A stretch of 64,000 nt of DNA from Pontimonas sp. Its GTDB lineage: Bacteria > Actinomycetota > Actinomycetes > Actinomycetales > Microbacteriaceae. The stretch is taken from NCBI GenBank assembly GCA_017857245.1, contig JAFMDO010000004.1:1-64000 (forward strand), given 5' to 3'. Made by a program: the position numbers and the translations under genes. The notes beneath the pieces are model-generated. The model was not told the origin of the DNA and searched no databases. It saw only the letters and a list, made by a program, of their open reading frames with translations. Numbering within the stretch: position 1 is the first letter of the stretch; the number at the start of each line of letters is the position of its first letter. Below are positions 39,695 to 50,098 of this stretch, piece after piece.

Positions 39695-39984
39695 CGCGTC
39701 AAGCTCTCCCACAGAGCAGCATCTGCGGCATCCCGCCGCGGCGGGAGAAGAATTCCGGCAGCCACGGGCACACCCGCGGCGAGGCCCATAGCAATGACCC
39801 ACCCCCAGAGGCTGTCGGGGGAAATTCCCACCCACATCGCGAACGCCCATCCCAGGGATCCTGCGATAACAGCGAGGGCGGGGAGAACGACGATGCCGAG
39901 CTTCTCTCGGTGGGGCATGAATGCCCGAATCGCTAGGCCGAGCAACCCAGCGACCGTGATGACAAGAACGAGATTAATGGCCAC
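39691..39984 (-). CDS. small hypothetical membrane protein
   Basis: 97 aa, three hydrophobic segments; between ferritin-like gene and DUF3107. Confidence 0.72.
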   Translation of the reverse strand: MAINLVLVITVAGLLGLAIRAFMPHREKLGIVVLPALAVIAGSLGWAFAMWVGISPDSLWGWVIAMGLAAGVPVAAGILLPPRRDAADAALWESLTR

Positions 39985-39986
39985 GA

Positions 39987-40211
39987 TTAAGGCGCGAAGC
40001 CGACCTTTCGGGCTTTCTCCACACCGAGTTCGACATAGGCCAAGTTTCTCGAAGCAACGACAAAGATGTGACCTTTTTCGTCTTCAAAACGAATCGTGCC
40101 GTTCTCAGTGGCCATGCCGTCGGCGACGGTTTTTTCGAGCTCTTTCGCTTCCGCGTTGGTCTGAAGCACGAGCTCGCGGGCGGTGTTGATAATTCCAATA
40201 CGTATATCCAC
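39987..40211 (-). CDS. DUF3107 family protein
   Basis: VDIRIGIINTARELVLQTNAEAKELEKTVADGMA; GTG 6 nt from TACGCT. Confidence 0.88.
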   Translation of the reverse strand: MDIRIGIINTARELVLQTNAEAKELEKTVADGMATENGTIRFEDEKGHIFVVASRNLAYVELGVEKARKVGFAP

Positions 40212-40257
40212 CCTCCTAGCGTAGGGCACGTCAGCTGTGTGGATTAGCCTCGAGGGG

Positions 40258-43200
40258 ATGCCTACCTCCTTGCCCGCAGACACCATTACGGCACCCGTCT
40301 CCGCCCGCGCCGTGGTGGTGGGAGCGCCTGGTTCGGGAAAGACAGAATTGCTGATGCAGCGCTGTGAATCACTGCTTCAGCAAGGTGTGAGCGTTAATGC
40401 GGTCATGGTGGTGACGCCGACCCGGGCGGCAGCGGGAAAACTGAGAGACGTTTTGGGTGTGCGCCTCGGGGTGGCCACGGAAGGCGCGAGGGTTCGTTCT
40501 CTCGCCGCTCTCGCGTTCGCCCTTGTTCAGGATTTCCATCACCAGCAGGGTCTTGCCCCTCCGGACTTGATGAAAGCAAGTCAGATAGATGTCGATATTC
40601 ACTCGCTCCTCCTTGGACATGACGAAGATGGCTCGGGCCCTTCGTGGCCCGAGCCCCTGGGTCCTGATGTGCGGGCGACGAGGTCTTTTCGACAAGAGCT
40701 TCGAGAATGGATGGCCGGGGCTGGGGAAACGGGTGCCAGCAGCGATGAGCTTCGCGCGGCGGCGCTGCGGGCTGGTCGCGCAGATTGGCTGGCCGCTCTG
40801 GAGTTCCGCGACGAGTATCAGCGCATCATTTCCAGCGCGAGACCGGGTGCTTTTGACTCGGGAGAGATATTCGCCAGAGCCATTGCGGCACTCCAACACG
40901 GTCTGCCGCCTCGGTGGGCTCGCCTGCAGCACCTGCTCGTCGACGACGCCCACGATCTGACCCACGCCGGACTGGAATTACTGCTTGCTCTCTCCCGTCA
41001 CGGGCTTGGAATGACGGTGGTGAGTGAACCCGATGTGGCGGGGAATACCTTCCGAGGCAGCGAACCGGCAGGCCACGCATTTCTGGCTGCGCAGTGGGGC
41101 GTGACCGGCGGTGTGCTCACCCACGTCTGGCGGCATGGGCCACCCATTCGCCAGGTGGTCGGTGAGGTGACAGGCAGAATTGGGGCCGCCCAGGCTGGAA
41201 AGCAGCGAGCCGCACAGGCGGAGGAGAAGGAATCTCTGGTTCAGACCATGCTCGTGACTAGCCCGGGAGCAGAAGCCTTCGCGGTTGCGGGAATGATACG
41301 AAACGCCCAACTCGAAGAGGGACTGCAGCTCGGCGACATCGCCGTTATTGCCCGGCGGGGAACCAGGGTGAGCGAGCTGGTTCGCGAGTTGTCACTCTGG
41401 GGGATCCCGGCTCGACAAAGTCTGAGTGGTGCACGCCTGCGGGATCAGCAGGCCGCCAGAGAACTGGTGGAGCTCTTGGCCCTGGGGCTTGGCACAATCC
41501 CCCTCACCTCCCGCAGCGCTGTTGCTGCTTTGCAAGGGCTGTATGGCGGTATGAGCGCGCAAGAAATGCGTCGGCTGCGGTTTGCGCTTCGCCGGGCAGC
41601 ACCAAGCGACGAGCCCCATCGCCCCGTCGACGTTTTGCTCGCGGAGGCGCTCTCACATCGCGGTGGGTTTGCGCTGTTGGATACGGGGGTAGCTCACAAG
41701 GCACACACCCTGGCCGGCCTTCTTGCCGATATTGCAGATCACCCCACCACCAGCGTTCAGGACGCGTTGTGGAAGCTCTGGGAGGGAACCGGGGCTCATC
41801 GCAGCTGGGCGCAGCGAGCAGAAGGCTCCTCCCGGAGGAGCATGGGAATCAATCGCGCTCTGGATGCCGTGGTCGCCCTCTTTGCAGGGGCCGCTGATTT
41901 TGTGGAGTCATCCCCTGGTGCTGATGCGGCAGTTTTCATCGACGCCATTCTCACCTCAGAAGTCCCCGAAGATGTTGTGTTGCCGACCCCTTTGTGGCCA
42001 GCGGTGGTGGTCTCGACCCCATCGGGAGTCGTCGGTGAGCAATTCCACACCGTGTTTATCACCGGAGTCGAGGACGGAGTGTGGCCCGACCTGAGGCTAA
42101 GAGGTTCCCTCCTAGCCTCCCACCGGCTCTCGGCAACCCTGCGGGGCGTGGATCACGAGAGTATCGATGAAGCACGAGTGGTTCGCGATGATGAACTTCG
42201 ACTTTTCGCCTTAGCTCTCTCTCGCGCGCACACGCGGGTCGTGGTGAGCGCCACCCAATCCGAAGAATCAGAACCATCCCCGCTTTTTCACCTGGTTGCC
42301 CGCACAGCAGAGGCGTTGGTGCCCGACACCGAACCACCTCTTTCTCCCCGCTCCATCGTCGGTTCGCTGCGCCGAGACCTCGTGAGAGCGCTTCAGCAGG
42401 GCTGGGCAGCGGAGCCCATTGCTGCGGACCTAGCGCTCGCTGCTACGTGGGGGCTCCCGGGGGCTGACCCGAAAACCTGGTGGGGATTGGCTCCGGTCTC
42501 GAGCACCCAGCCGCTCTTTGCCGAAGGCAGTATCCCGGTTTCACCCTCGGCGCTCGGCGCGATTGAGGCGTCGCCGCTGGATTGGTTTGTATCCCTCGTG
42601 GCAAGAAATGACCCGGCACCCTCGCGCGGGGTGGGGTTGCTGCTCCACCAAGCGTGGGAGCACAACCTTGATGGGGATGCCGAGGACATGTGGCGCGAAG
42701 TTGACCGGCGCTTTGGCGAACTCGAATACGAGAGCGGCTGGGTCGAGGGCTACCACAAGCGCTTGGCTCACGGGATGGTGCAGGCGCTTGCCGACTACAC
42801 GAGAGATCGCCGCACCGCGGGTGCCAGCGTTTTGGCAATCGAAGCATCTTTTCAGATTGAACACCAGCGCGTTCGCTTGCGTGGCATGATCGATCGCTTG
42901 GAACGTCTGGAATCGGGCGAAGTACTGGTGGTGGATCTGAAGACGGGGAGTAGTCAACGGGACAAAGACGTGGTGGATAATCCTCAGATGCTGAGCTACC
43001 AGATGGCCCTGGATTCGGAAGAAATTCGGGAGATGGTGGGGGAAAAGCTTCTGGTGTCAGCGGGGGCGGTCTTGGTGTTTGTCAAAGAGGGAGTGAACGG
43101 CAAAAGCTATCGACTCGCTACCCAAACGCCGCTGACCCCCGAGGCCCGGGAGGCATTCCTGTCCCGCATCGAGCAGGCAGCAGAGCTCATGTCCCGACAC

Positions 43201-43293
43201 GAATTCGGCGGAGCGCCCCGTGCTTTTGGCCCACCCGGGACACCCGCCAGGCACCGTTGGCACGCCATTGGGCAGGTGACCGATGAGGTTTAG
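40258..43293 (+). CDS. adnA: AdnA-like subunit: UvrD/Rep-type helicase with C-terminal PD-(D/E)XK nuclease
   Basis: VVVGAPGSGKTELLMQ Walker A; C-terminal VLVVDLKTGSSQRDKDVVDNPQMLSYQMAL nuclease motif; first of tandem pair beside DUF3107. Confidence 0.88.
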   Translation: MPTSLPADTITAPVSARAVVVGAPGSGKTELLMQRCESLLQQGVSVNAVMVVTPTRAAAGKLRDVLGVRLGVATEGARVRSLAALAFALVQDFHHQQGLAPPDLMKASQIDVDIHSLLLGHDEDGSGPSWPEPLGPDVRATRSFRQELREWMAGAGETGASSDELRAAALRAGRADWLAALEFRDEYQRIISSARPGAFDSGEIFARAIAALQHGLPPRWARLQHLLVDDAHDLTHAGLELLLALSRHGLGMTVVSEPDVAGNTFRGSEPAGHAFLAAQWGVTGGVLTHVWRHGPPIRQVVGEVTGRIGAAQAGKQRAAQAEEKESLVQTMLVTSPGAEAFAVAGMIRNAQLEEGLQLGDIAVIARRGTRVSELVRELSLWGIPARQSLSGARLRDQQAARELVELLALGLGTIPLTSRSAVAALQGLYGGMSAQEMRRLRFALRRAAPSDEPHRPVDVLLAEALSHRGGFALLDTGVAHKAHTLAGLLADIADHPTTSVQDALWKLWEGTGAHRSWAQRAEGSSRRSMGINRALDAVVALFAGAADFVESSPGADAAVFIDAILTSEVPEDVVLPTPLWPAVVVSTPSGVVGEQFHTVFITGVEDGVWPDLRLRGSLLASHRLSATLRGVDHESIDEARVVRDDELRLFALALSRAHTRVVVSATQSEESEPSPLFHLVARTAEALVPDTEPPLSPRSIVGSLRRDLVRALQQGWAAEPIAADLALAATWGLPGADPKTWWGLAPVSSTQPLFAEGSIPVSPSALGAIEASPLDWFVSLVARNDPAPSRGVGLLLHQAWEHNLDGDAEDMWREVDRRFGELEYESGWVEGYHKRLAHGMVQALADYTRDRRTAGASVLAIEASFQIEHQRVRLRGMIDRLERLESGEVLVVDLKTGSSQRDKDVVDNPQMLSYQMALDSEEIREMVGEKLLVSAGAVLVFVKEGVNGKSYRLATQTPLTPEAREAFLSRIEQAAELMSRHEFGGAPRAFGPPGTPARHRWHAIGQVTDEV

Positions 43294-46200
43294 CGCTAGC
43301 GATTTGGCCCGCATTGTGGGGTCTGGCACCCCGACCGCTCAGCAGCAGGGGATTATCGAGGGCGACCCGAGGGGCACCTTCCGCATCGTCGCGGGCGCAG
43401 GGTCGGGAAAAACAGAAACGATGGCGCAACGAGTGTTGTGGCTGATTGCTAATTCCCACGTGGCCCCCTCCGAAGTCCTGGGGCTCACCTTCACCAAAAA
43501 AGCGGCACGGGAGCTGTCCTCCCGTATTCGCTCTCATCTTTCGACCCTGGTGGAATCGGGTGTCGGGGTGGAGCTTGACGAATTTGAGGGGCCGACGGTG
43601 TCGACCTATAACGCTTTCGCTGCAGGCCTTTATCGAGACAACGCCATTTTGTTGGGGCGCGACCCCGACGCCAGTGTCCTCTCCGAGGCCAGCGCCTGGG
43701 CTCTCACCAGGCGAGTTGTTGCCTCCAGCCTGCACCCCGGCTTGGAGACGTGTGGTCTTGACCCGGCCGCGGTTACCAACCGTGTGAGAAACCTGTCCCA
43801 GCGTTTGGCGGAGAACCCGGTGACCTCCAACGATCTTGAGGAATTCGTCGCACAGCTCGAGAAACTGCGCGATTTACCACCGGGTGGTCGAGGTACGTAC
43901 CCGGAGGTGGGACGCGCGCTCGACAAAGTCGCGTTATTACCCCTGTTGGCCGATTTGGTGGCGGAGGTGTCCGAGGCGAAAAGGCTTCGCGGGGTGTTGG
44001 AATTTTCGGATCAAATTGCTTTTGGCTTAGAAATCATCCACCGATACCCCTCGGTGTCTTCAGATTTGCGAACTCGGTACAAGGTTGTGTTGCTCGATGA
44101 GTATCAGGACACCTCGGTGGCGCAAACAACCTTGCTGTCAGAAATCTTCGGAACCCACCCGGTGATGGCTGTGGGAGATCCGCACCAGGCGATTTATGCC
44201 TGGAGGGGGGCGAGCAGTGCCAACCTGGTGGACTTTGACACTGCTTTTGGCCCGGAAGTGAGCTCTGCGACCCTGTCAACGTCCTGGCGCAATGGGGTGG
44301 CGGTGTTGGATGCTGCCAACCGGGTGGCCGAGCCTCTGCGAGATCTGCCCGGTCCGAAGGCAGAAATATTGACACCCCGGGAAGGCGCGGAGTCTCTCGC
44401 CCCGGAGGTCGCATTTCCGACCACCCTGGAGGAAGAAGCCAGCCAGGTGGCGGCGTGGTTTGCCCACAAACTTGATTCCCAGGGGCCGGGGAAGCCGCCG
44501 AGTGCCGCCGTGATTTTGCGCGCTCGCGCCCACCAGAAACGGTTCGTGGATGCGCTGCTAGAGGCGGGTGTGCCCGTTCACGTGCTGGGTATTGGAGGCT
44601 TGCTGGAGGATCCAGCTATCGCTGATGTGGTGTGTGCATTGCGAATTCTTGCCCATCCCCATGCTGAAACCGAGCTTGTTCGTTTATTGACCGGTGCCCG
44701 CTGGCGCCTGGGCGTGGCCGATATTCACGCCCTGGCGCAGACGGCACGATGGCTGGTAGCTCGAGATGAGCAGGGCGTTGAAATGGAGGAGGCCGTGGCG
44801 AACCGCTTGAAAGCGTCCCTCGCCTCACGCGATCACGCCGGCCTGTTGGATGCGGTGTTCTTTATTGCCAAGGCCCCGGAGGGTCATCACCAAAGGAAAG
44901 GGTATTCCCCGCTGGGCTTGGAGCGTCTCGCCGATGCCTACCGGGTGCTCTCCACCTTGCAGGCCCAGCGGTTTGGTGATGTTGCCGAATTGGTGGTGGC
45001 GATTGAGCAGGAGCTGGGGCTTGATATTGAACTGCTCGCCCACCCCCAGCGGCACCTCTCGCGGGCAGCGAGAGACGCTTTTATGGAAGCCCTGTCGGGG
45101 TATTTGGCCTTTGCCGATGACACGGGGGTGGCTGGCTTTGTCCAGTGGCTCGAGGAGGCAGAGCGCAAAGACAACCTGTCCCCGCGGGCGGAGGAACCCG
45201 AAGCGGGGTGCGTGCAAATTCTCACCATTCACGGCGCTAAAGGCTTGGAGTGGGATCTTGTTGCCCTCCCGCGCCTGGTCGAGGGTGAGTTGCCGGGGAC
45301 GCCGAAGGGAACCGCGGGATGGCTGAAAGAAGGCGAACTTCCCTATGAATTTCGGGGCGACAAAGCCTCGCTGCCTCTCTTTGCTTGGCGGGGTGCCGAA
45401 ACGGTGAAAGAGGTGGACTTGGCTCGAGGCCGCTTTGCTCAAGAGATGGCTCAGCACCAGATCGCTGAAGAGCGGCGATTGATGTATGTCGCCATTACGC
45501 GGGCGAAAAAACACCTACTCTTCTCTGGCTCCTACTGGGCCCACCAGCTCACTGCGCGAAAACCCTCCCGGTTTCTCACCGAGCTCATCGAGGCGGGAAT
45601 CGTGGAAGGCATCCCGGGGAACCTCTCCCCTGACACGGCACCGCCAGCGAGGGAATCAGAGTTGCCACTCTGGCCGCGCGATCCTCTCGGCTCGAGACGC
45701 CCACTCCTGGAATCTGCCGCGGCTCTCGTGACGGCTGCTCAGAGCGAAGCGGAGCAGGGAGAGCCCACTCGAGTTGCTCTGGCGAGAATCCGACAAGAAA
45801 TGCTGATGGCTCACGCGACACTGCAACAGGTGTCGAATCCGGTTCGGATTCCCGCCTCTTCGTTGGAGCAACTTATCGCCGACCCGGACGCTTTTCGGAG
45901 TGCTTTGGCGCGCCCCGTTCCCAGACGACCCCATGCCGCAGCGCTCCGTGGCACGCTGTTTCACCGATTTGTAGAGGAACAATTCGATGTTTCTCTCCCC
46001 GGTCCCGTCCTGTCTATCGGCGAGAGTGAGGACACTCCCGAAGATGCCCTTGCGCTGGAGGACTGGAAGGAAGCATTTCTCCGCTCCGAGTTCGCCACCC
46101 ACACGCCTCTGGCCATTGAGGCTGAGCTTCACTACCCGGTCGGGGCTCACCTCATTATTTGCAAAATCGACGCCGTCTTCGCCACCGAGTCCGGTGTCCA

Positions 46201-46429
46201 CATCGTGGACTGGAAAACGGGTAAAGCCCCGCGCAACGAGGAGGAACTTGCGGCCAAGTCTCTGCAACTGGCGGCCTATCGCCTGGCGTGGGCACAGTGG
46301 ACGGGGACAGCGCTGGCGGACATTGGGGCGAGTTTTTGGTTTACTCAATCCTCCAGGCTCGTCACCCCATCGCATCTGCCAGACGCGATGGAATTCGAAA
46401 CCCTGCTCGTAGAGGCGCTTGGAGAGTAG
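43283..46429 (+). CDS. adnB: AdnB-like subunit: UvrD-type helicase with C-terminal RecB-like nuclease
   Basis: RIVAGAGSGKTETMAQRV, VVLLDEYQDTS, GDPHQAIYAWRGAS, MYVAITRAKKH, HIVDWKTGKAPRNEEELAAKSLQLAAY. Confidence 0.92.
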   Translation: MRFSASDLARIVGSGTPTAQQQGIIEGDPRGTFRIVAGAGSGKTETMAQRVLWLIANSHVAPSEVLGLTFTKKAARELSSRIRSHLSTLVESGVGVELDEFEGPTVSTYNAFAAGLYRDNAILLGRDPDASVLSEASAWALTRRVVASSLHPGLETCGLDPAAVTNRVRNLSQRLAENPVTSNDLEEFVAQLEKLRDLPPGGRGTYPEVGRALDKVALLPLLADLVAEVSEAKRLRGVLEFSDQIAFGLEIIHRYPSVSSDLRTRYKVVLLDEYQDTSVAQTTLLSEIFGTHPVMAVGDPHQAIYAWRGASSANLVDFDTAFGPEVSSATLSTSWRNGVAVLDAANRVAEPLRDLPGPKAEILTPREGAESLAPEVAFPTTLEEEASQVAAWFAHKLDSQGPGKPPSAAVILRARAHQKRFVDALLEAGVPVHVLGIGGLLEDPAIADVVCALRILAHPHAETELVRLLTGARWRLGVADIHALAQTARWLVARDEQGVEMEEAVANRLKASLASRDHAGLLDAVFFIAKAPEGHHQRKGYSPLGLERLADAYRVLSTLQAQRFGDVAELVVAIEQELGLDIELLAHPQRHLSRAARDAFMEALSGYLAFADDTGVAGFVQWLEEAERKDNLSPRAEEPEAGCVQILTIHGAKGLEWDLVALPRLVEGELPGTPKGTAGWLKEGELPYEFRGDKASLPLFAWRGAETVKEVDLARGRFAQEMAQHQIAEERRLMYVAITRAKKHLLFSGSYWAHQLTARKPSRFLTELIEAGIVEGIPGNLSPDTAPPARESELPLWPRDPLGSRRPLLESAAALVTAAQSEAEQGEPTRVALARIRQEMLMAHATLQQVSNPVRIPASSLEQLIADPDAFRSALARPVPRRPHAAALRGTLFHRFVEEQFDVSLPGPVLSIGESEDTPEDALALEDWKEAFLRSEFATHTPLAIEAELHYPVGAHLIICKIDAVFATESGVHIVDWKTGKAPRNEEELAAKSLQLAAYRLAWAQWTGTALADIGASFWFTQSSRLVTPSHLPDAMEFETLLVEALGE

Positions 46430-46437
46430 CTCCGGAC

Positions 46438-47385
46438 CTAGCTGAGGGGGTGTTGGGCGTGACTAATGGGTGCGGTGAGCGCCTGGTCGAGATCGCTGGA
46501 GACACGATCACTGAGGTCAGAGAGCATTTCCGTTGCGTCGTGAGTGACGGTGTCATGGCCCATTTGGACGCCATGCAGGAGCCACTTCGCGATATCGAGC
46601 TCTGCATAGAATCTGGCTCGTTGCATCACCCATTTGTCCGCACTGGGGTGGGCTGACACATAGCTGGTGTGGACGGCGGTGGCGAAGGCATTGTTGGTCG
46701 GGGTGGTCAACCAGGCCAAGTCCTTGCCAGGGTCGCCTTGACGAAACTCGGTCCACCCATCGACGGCAACCACACTGTGGTCCTCAAAGAGAAAACGAGA
46801 AAGCTGGACTTGACCGTGAATCACGGTCGCGTCGAATTGCCAGAGTCCCTGATCCTCGCAAGCGGTCTCCCAGCGCCGCAAGAGAGATTGGGGGATAAGG
46901 CCGGTTGCCGCCGAGGCGTCCACCACTCCCGCGCATTCGCGCAGGGAATCCAGTGCGGAGTGGAGGGGTCGGTCAAAGTCTTGGAGGCTGCTGGCGGGCA
47001 GCGAGTGGATTGCGGCGAGAGCTTTTCCCACGCTGGAGGCGCTCACCGGCGTCATGGTTTTGGGAGTGAGATGGGAACCCGGCAGGTATGTTCCCACGCT
47101 AAGGGTTCTGCCACCCACATCGGCAGTTCCCTTGATGGCGGGGACCTGAAAAGTTAGTCGTGACCGGAGGCCTTCGGTAAGAGCTTGGGCGGCGGATATT
47201 TCTTTCCGGTGACTCGCCTCATCGGCGTCGGAACGAGATATTTCGATCAGCCACGCATCATTATTGACATCGTGCGCGAGGGCTGCATCTCGCTCCGCCG
47301 TGGAAAGAGTTTGTGCACTCACCGCCTGGAAACCCGCGACCGCGCTGGTGGCGAGCGCCGATAGCATGAGGGGGGTGTGAGCCAT
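46438..47385 (-). CDS. aminoglycoside phosphotransferase-like kinase
   Basis: VIHGQVQLSRFLFEDHSVVAVDGWTEFRQGDPGKDLAWL resembles degenerate APH HGDLxxxN/D loop; synteny adnB-nudC. Confidence 0.72.
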   Translation of the reverse strand: MAHTPLMLSALATSAVAGFQAVSAQTLSTAERDAALAHDVNNDAWLIEISRSDADEASHRKEISAAQALTEGLRSRLTFQVPAIKGTADVGGRTLSVGTYLPGSHLTPKTMTPVSASSVGKALAAIHSLPASSLQDFDRPLHSALDSLRECAGVVDASAATGLIPQSLLRRWETACEDQGLWQFDATVIHGQVQLSRFLFEDHSVVAVDGWTEFRQGDPGKDLAWLTTPTNNAFATAVHTSYVSAHPSADKWVMQRARFYAELDIAKWLLHGVQMGHDTVTHDATEMLSDLSDRVSSDLDQALTAPISHAQHPLS

Positions 47386-47483
47386 TTCTCCAGAGTAGGC
47401 GCCACAGGCTTTGCCTGGCAGGATAGCCACACCGCCTGGAGCTCTCTCTTGGCGACTTATCAGGCTTCTGCAGAAGGGCGCAC

Positions 47484-48413
47484 GTGTCACTCACCGACAA
47501 ACTGCCTCTGGCGCGGTCCCGCATCGACCGCGATGCTGTGTCGCGGAAAATACCCGGGTTTTTAGAAGAGCTCTGGTCCTCTCCCGCTACTGCGGTGGTC
47601 GTGATTTGGCGCGGGGAAGCGCTTGTTGCACCCGGACCCAATGCCCAGCTGGCGATTTTTGCCCCCGCGGACATCCCACAGTTTCGACACCGGATATACC
47701 TGGGTCTCACCACTGAGAACAACCGAGCCCTGGCCGCTGGCACCAGCTTTATTGCCGCTGTGGTGGATGACGAAGTCGGAGAGAGCCTCGAGCCCGATGT
47801 GACTCGGTGGATGAGTGCGCGGACCCTCGCCCACACACTAGATGATTTGGATTCGGGGGTGGTCATTGAAGCTCTGGCTATGGCCAACTGGCATGACGCT
47901 CACGCTTTTTCACCCTCAACAGGCGCTGTTACTGCAGAAAGCCAAGCCGGGTGGACGCGGGTGGATTCGGAGACGGGAAAAGATATTTTCCCCCGCACCG
48001 ATGCCGCGGTCATCGTGCTCATCACCGATGCGCACGATCGCATCGTGCTGGGGAGTAATGCGCTCTGGGAATCACACCGCTACTCCTTGCTGGCCGGATT
48101 TGTCGAGCCGGGGGAGTCGCTTGAAGCGGCGGTGATTCGCGAAGTGTGGGAAGAGTCGGGCTTGGTTGTTCGTCGCCCCCGTTATGTGGGCTCTCAACCC
48201 TGGCCCTTCCCCGCCTCGCTGATGGTGGGGTTCGAGGCTGAGCTTGACCCCGCCCACCGCAACGAGTTGCGCCCGGATGGGACTGAAATCGTGGACCTGC
48301 GCTGGTTTGACCGAGAATCGCTTCGCACAGAATCTGGAGGAATTACCCTGCCCGGCCAGCCCTCTATCGCTCGGGCCATGATTGATCACTGGTTAGAGCG
48401 CGGGAAGGACTAA
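47484..48413 (+). CDS. nudC: NADH pyrophosphatase (NudC-like Nudix hydrolase)
   Basis: Nudix box GFVEPGESLEAAVIREVWEESGL and downstream SQPWPFPASLMVGF. Confidence 0.94.
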   Translation: MSLTDKLPLARSRIDRDAVSRKIPGFLEELWSSPATAVVVIWRGEALVAPGPNAQLAIFAPADIPQFRHRIYLGLTTENNRALAAGTSFIAAVVDDEVGESLEPDVTRWMSARTLAHTLDDLDSGVVIEALAMANWHDAHAFSPSTGAVTAESQAGWTRVDSETGKDIFPRTDAAVIVLITDAHDRIVLGSNALWESHRYSLLAGFVEPGESLEAAVIREVWEESGLVVRRPRYVGSQPWPFPASLMVGFEAELDPAHRNELRPDGTEIVDLRWFDRESLRTESGGITLPGQPSIARAMIDHWLERGKD

Positions 48414-48415
48414 CC

Positions 48416-50098
48416 GTGGTCGCGGTGGATGCCCTGGCTGGCTTGGATGACCACCAGAGGGTGGTGGCGACGACATGGGGTGGGCCGCTGTGTGTTCTCG
48501 CGGGGGCAGGAACCGGGAAGACGAGAGCGCTCACCCATCGCATTGCCTACGGCATCCAGGAGGGCCACTATCAACCAGACCATGTGTTAGCTCTCACCTT
48601 CACCGCTAAAGCGGCATCGGAGATGGGCACCAGGCTCCAGGGCTTGGGGGTCAGGGGTGTCGCTGCGAGAACATTTCACTCCGCAGCGCTTCGGCAATTA
48701 CAGCATTTTTGGCCCACGGTAGCTGGGGGTCGTCTTCCCGATATTTCTGGCGCGAAGGGCCGACTCGTAGCAAAGGCACTGGAGAGCTTGCACCTCGGCG
48801 TTGATACCGCAATTCTGCGCGACATCGCCGCCGATATTGAGTGGCGCAAAGTTCACGGTCTCACCATTGAGCAGTATCAAACCCAGCGCCAAGGGACACC
48901 AGGTGATGTTCCGGGGGGTATGTCCGTAGAAGCGATGGCCAGCATTCATGAACGCTATGAGCGGGTCAAAGACGAGGCCTCCCGGATAGATTTTGAAGAT
49001 GTGCTGTTGGCCACAGTGGGGCTAATGGAAGAAAACTCCCAGGTCTTGGAAAAAGTTCGAGCGCAGTATTCAGCATTGTTGGTGGATGAATACCAGGACG
49101 TGTCGCCCCTGCAGCAGCGGCTGCTTGATTTGTGGATTGGGCCCCGCGAAGACGTCGTGGTTGTAGGGGATGCCAGCCAAACCATTTACACTTTCGCCGG
49201 CGCCAGTAGCCACTACCTACTTGACTTTCCCATCCGCTATCCCGGGGCACGCGTGGTGAAGTTGGAAAAGAACTATCGATCAACGCCTGAAATCGTTGAC
49301 GCTGCCAACAGTGTGGTGAGGGGAAAACCCGGTGCTCTCACCTTGGATCCGGTGTCGGCATCGGGGGAGCCCCTGCACCGACACGTGGCGGCTGACGACG
49401 CGGGCGAAGCTCAGTACGTGGCCACTGTGGTTGCGGAGAAGATTGGCCAAGGTGTAGCACCGGATGACATTGCCGTGCTGATGCGTTTTGGGGCGCAATC
49501 GCTGGCCATCGAGAATGCGCTTCGGCAGAAAAGCATCAGCTACCGAGTGCGGGGGGCGACGGCCTTTTTTGAGGAGCCCCACATCAGGCGGGCCGTCATG
49601 GAAATCAGAGGTGCTTTCGTCGCAGGAGTATCGGGGAATCTTGTTTCGGTGGTCGAGGACATTCTTTTTGGCTTGGGTCTTGGTCCCGAAGCCCCCGACC
49701 ACCACGGAGCAGAGCGCTCCAGATATGAAGACCTGGCAGCCCTGCGGGATCTAGCCAGGGCACAGGCTCCAAATGTCACTTTGGCGGGGTTTTCGGAGGA
49801 ACTGGCCGAACGATCCGCTGCAGGTGATGCCCCCACACTGGGCGCTCTCACGCTCACCACGGTGCATTCTGCGAAGGGCCGCGAATGGCCCGTGGTCTTC
49901 ATGATTGGGCTGGCGGAGGGCCAGTTTCCCATTTCTTACGCGCGCAGCGAAGAACAGATCGAAGAAGAACGCCGGCTGTTTTACGTGGGGATCACCCGCG
50001 CGCAGCGAGAGCTTTACCTTTCCTGTGCGGAGCGCTCGAAAGAAGGTTCGTCGCAGCGTCAGGTGAGTCGTTTTCTCGAGGCTCTCGGTCGCCCTTAG
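48416..50098 (+). CDS. UvrD-type ATP-dependent DNA helicase (UvrD2-like), short form
   Basis: VLAGAGTGKTRALTHRIAY, LLVDEYQDVS, GDASQTIYTFAGAS, TTVHSAKGREWPVVF, FYVGITRAQREL; follows nudC. Confidence 0.9.
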   Translation: MVAVDALAGLDDHQRVVATTWGGPLCVLAGAGTGKTRALTHRIAYGIQEGHYQPDHVLALTFTAKAASEMGTRLQGLGVRGVAARTFHSAALRQLQHFWPTVAGGRLPDISGAKGRLVAKALESLHLGVDTAILRDIAADIEWRKVHGLTIEQYQTQRQGTPGDVPGGMSVEAMASIHERYERVKDEASRIDFEDVLLATVGLMEENSQVLEKVRAQYSALLVDEYQDVSPLQQRLLDLWIGPREDVVVVGDASQTIYTFAGASSHYLLDFPIRYPGARVVKLEKNYRSTPEIVDAANSVVRGKPGALTLDPVSASGEPLHRHVAADDAGEAQYVATVVAEKIGQGVAPDDIAVLMRFGAQSLAIENALRQKSISYRVRGATAFFEEPHIRRAVMEIRGAFVAGVSGNLVSVVEDILFGLGLGPEAPDHHGAERSRYEDLAALRDLARAQAPNVTLAGFSEELAERSAAGDAPTLGALTLTTVHSAKGREWPVVFMIGLAEGQFPISYARSEEQIEEERRLFYVGITRAQRELYLSCAERSKEGSSQRQVSRFLEALGRP

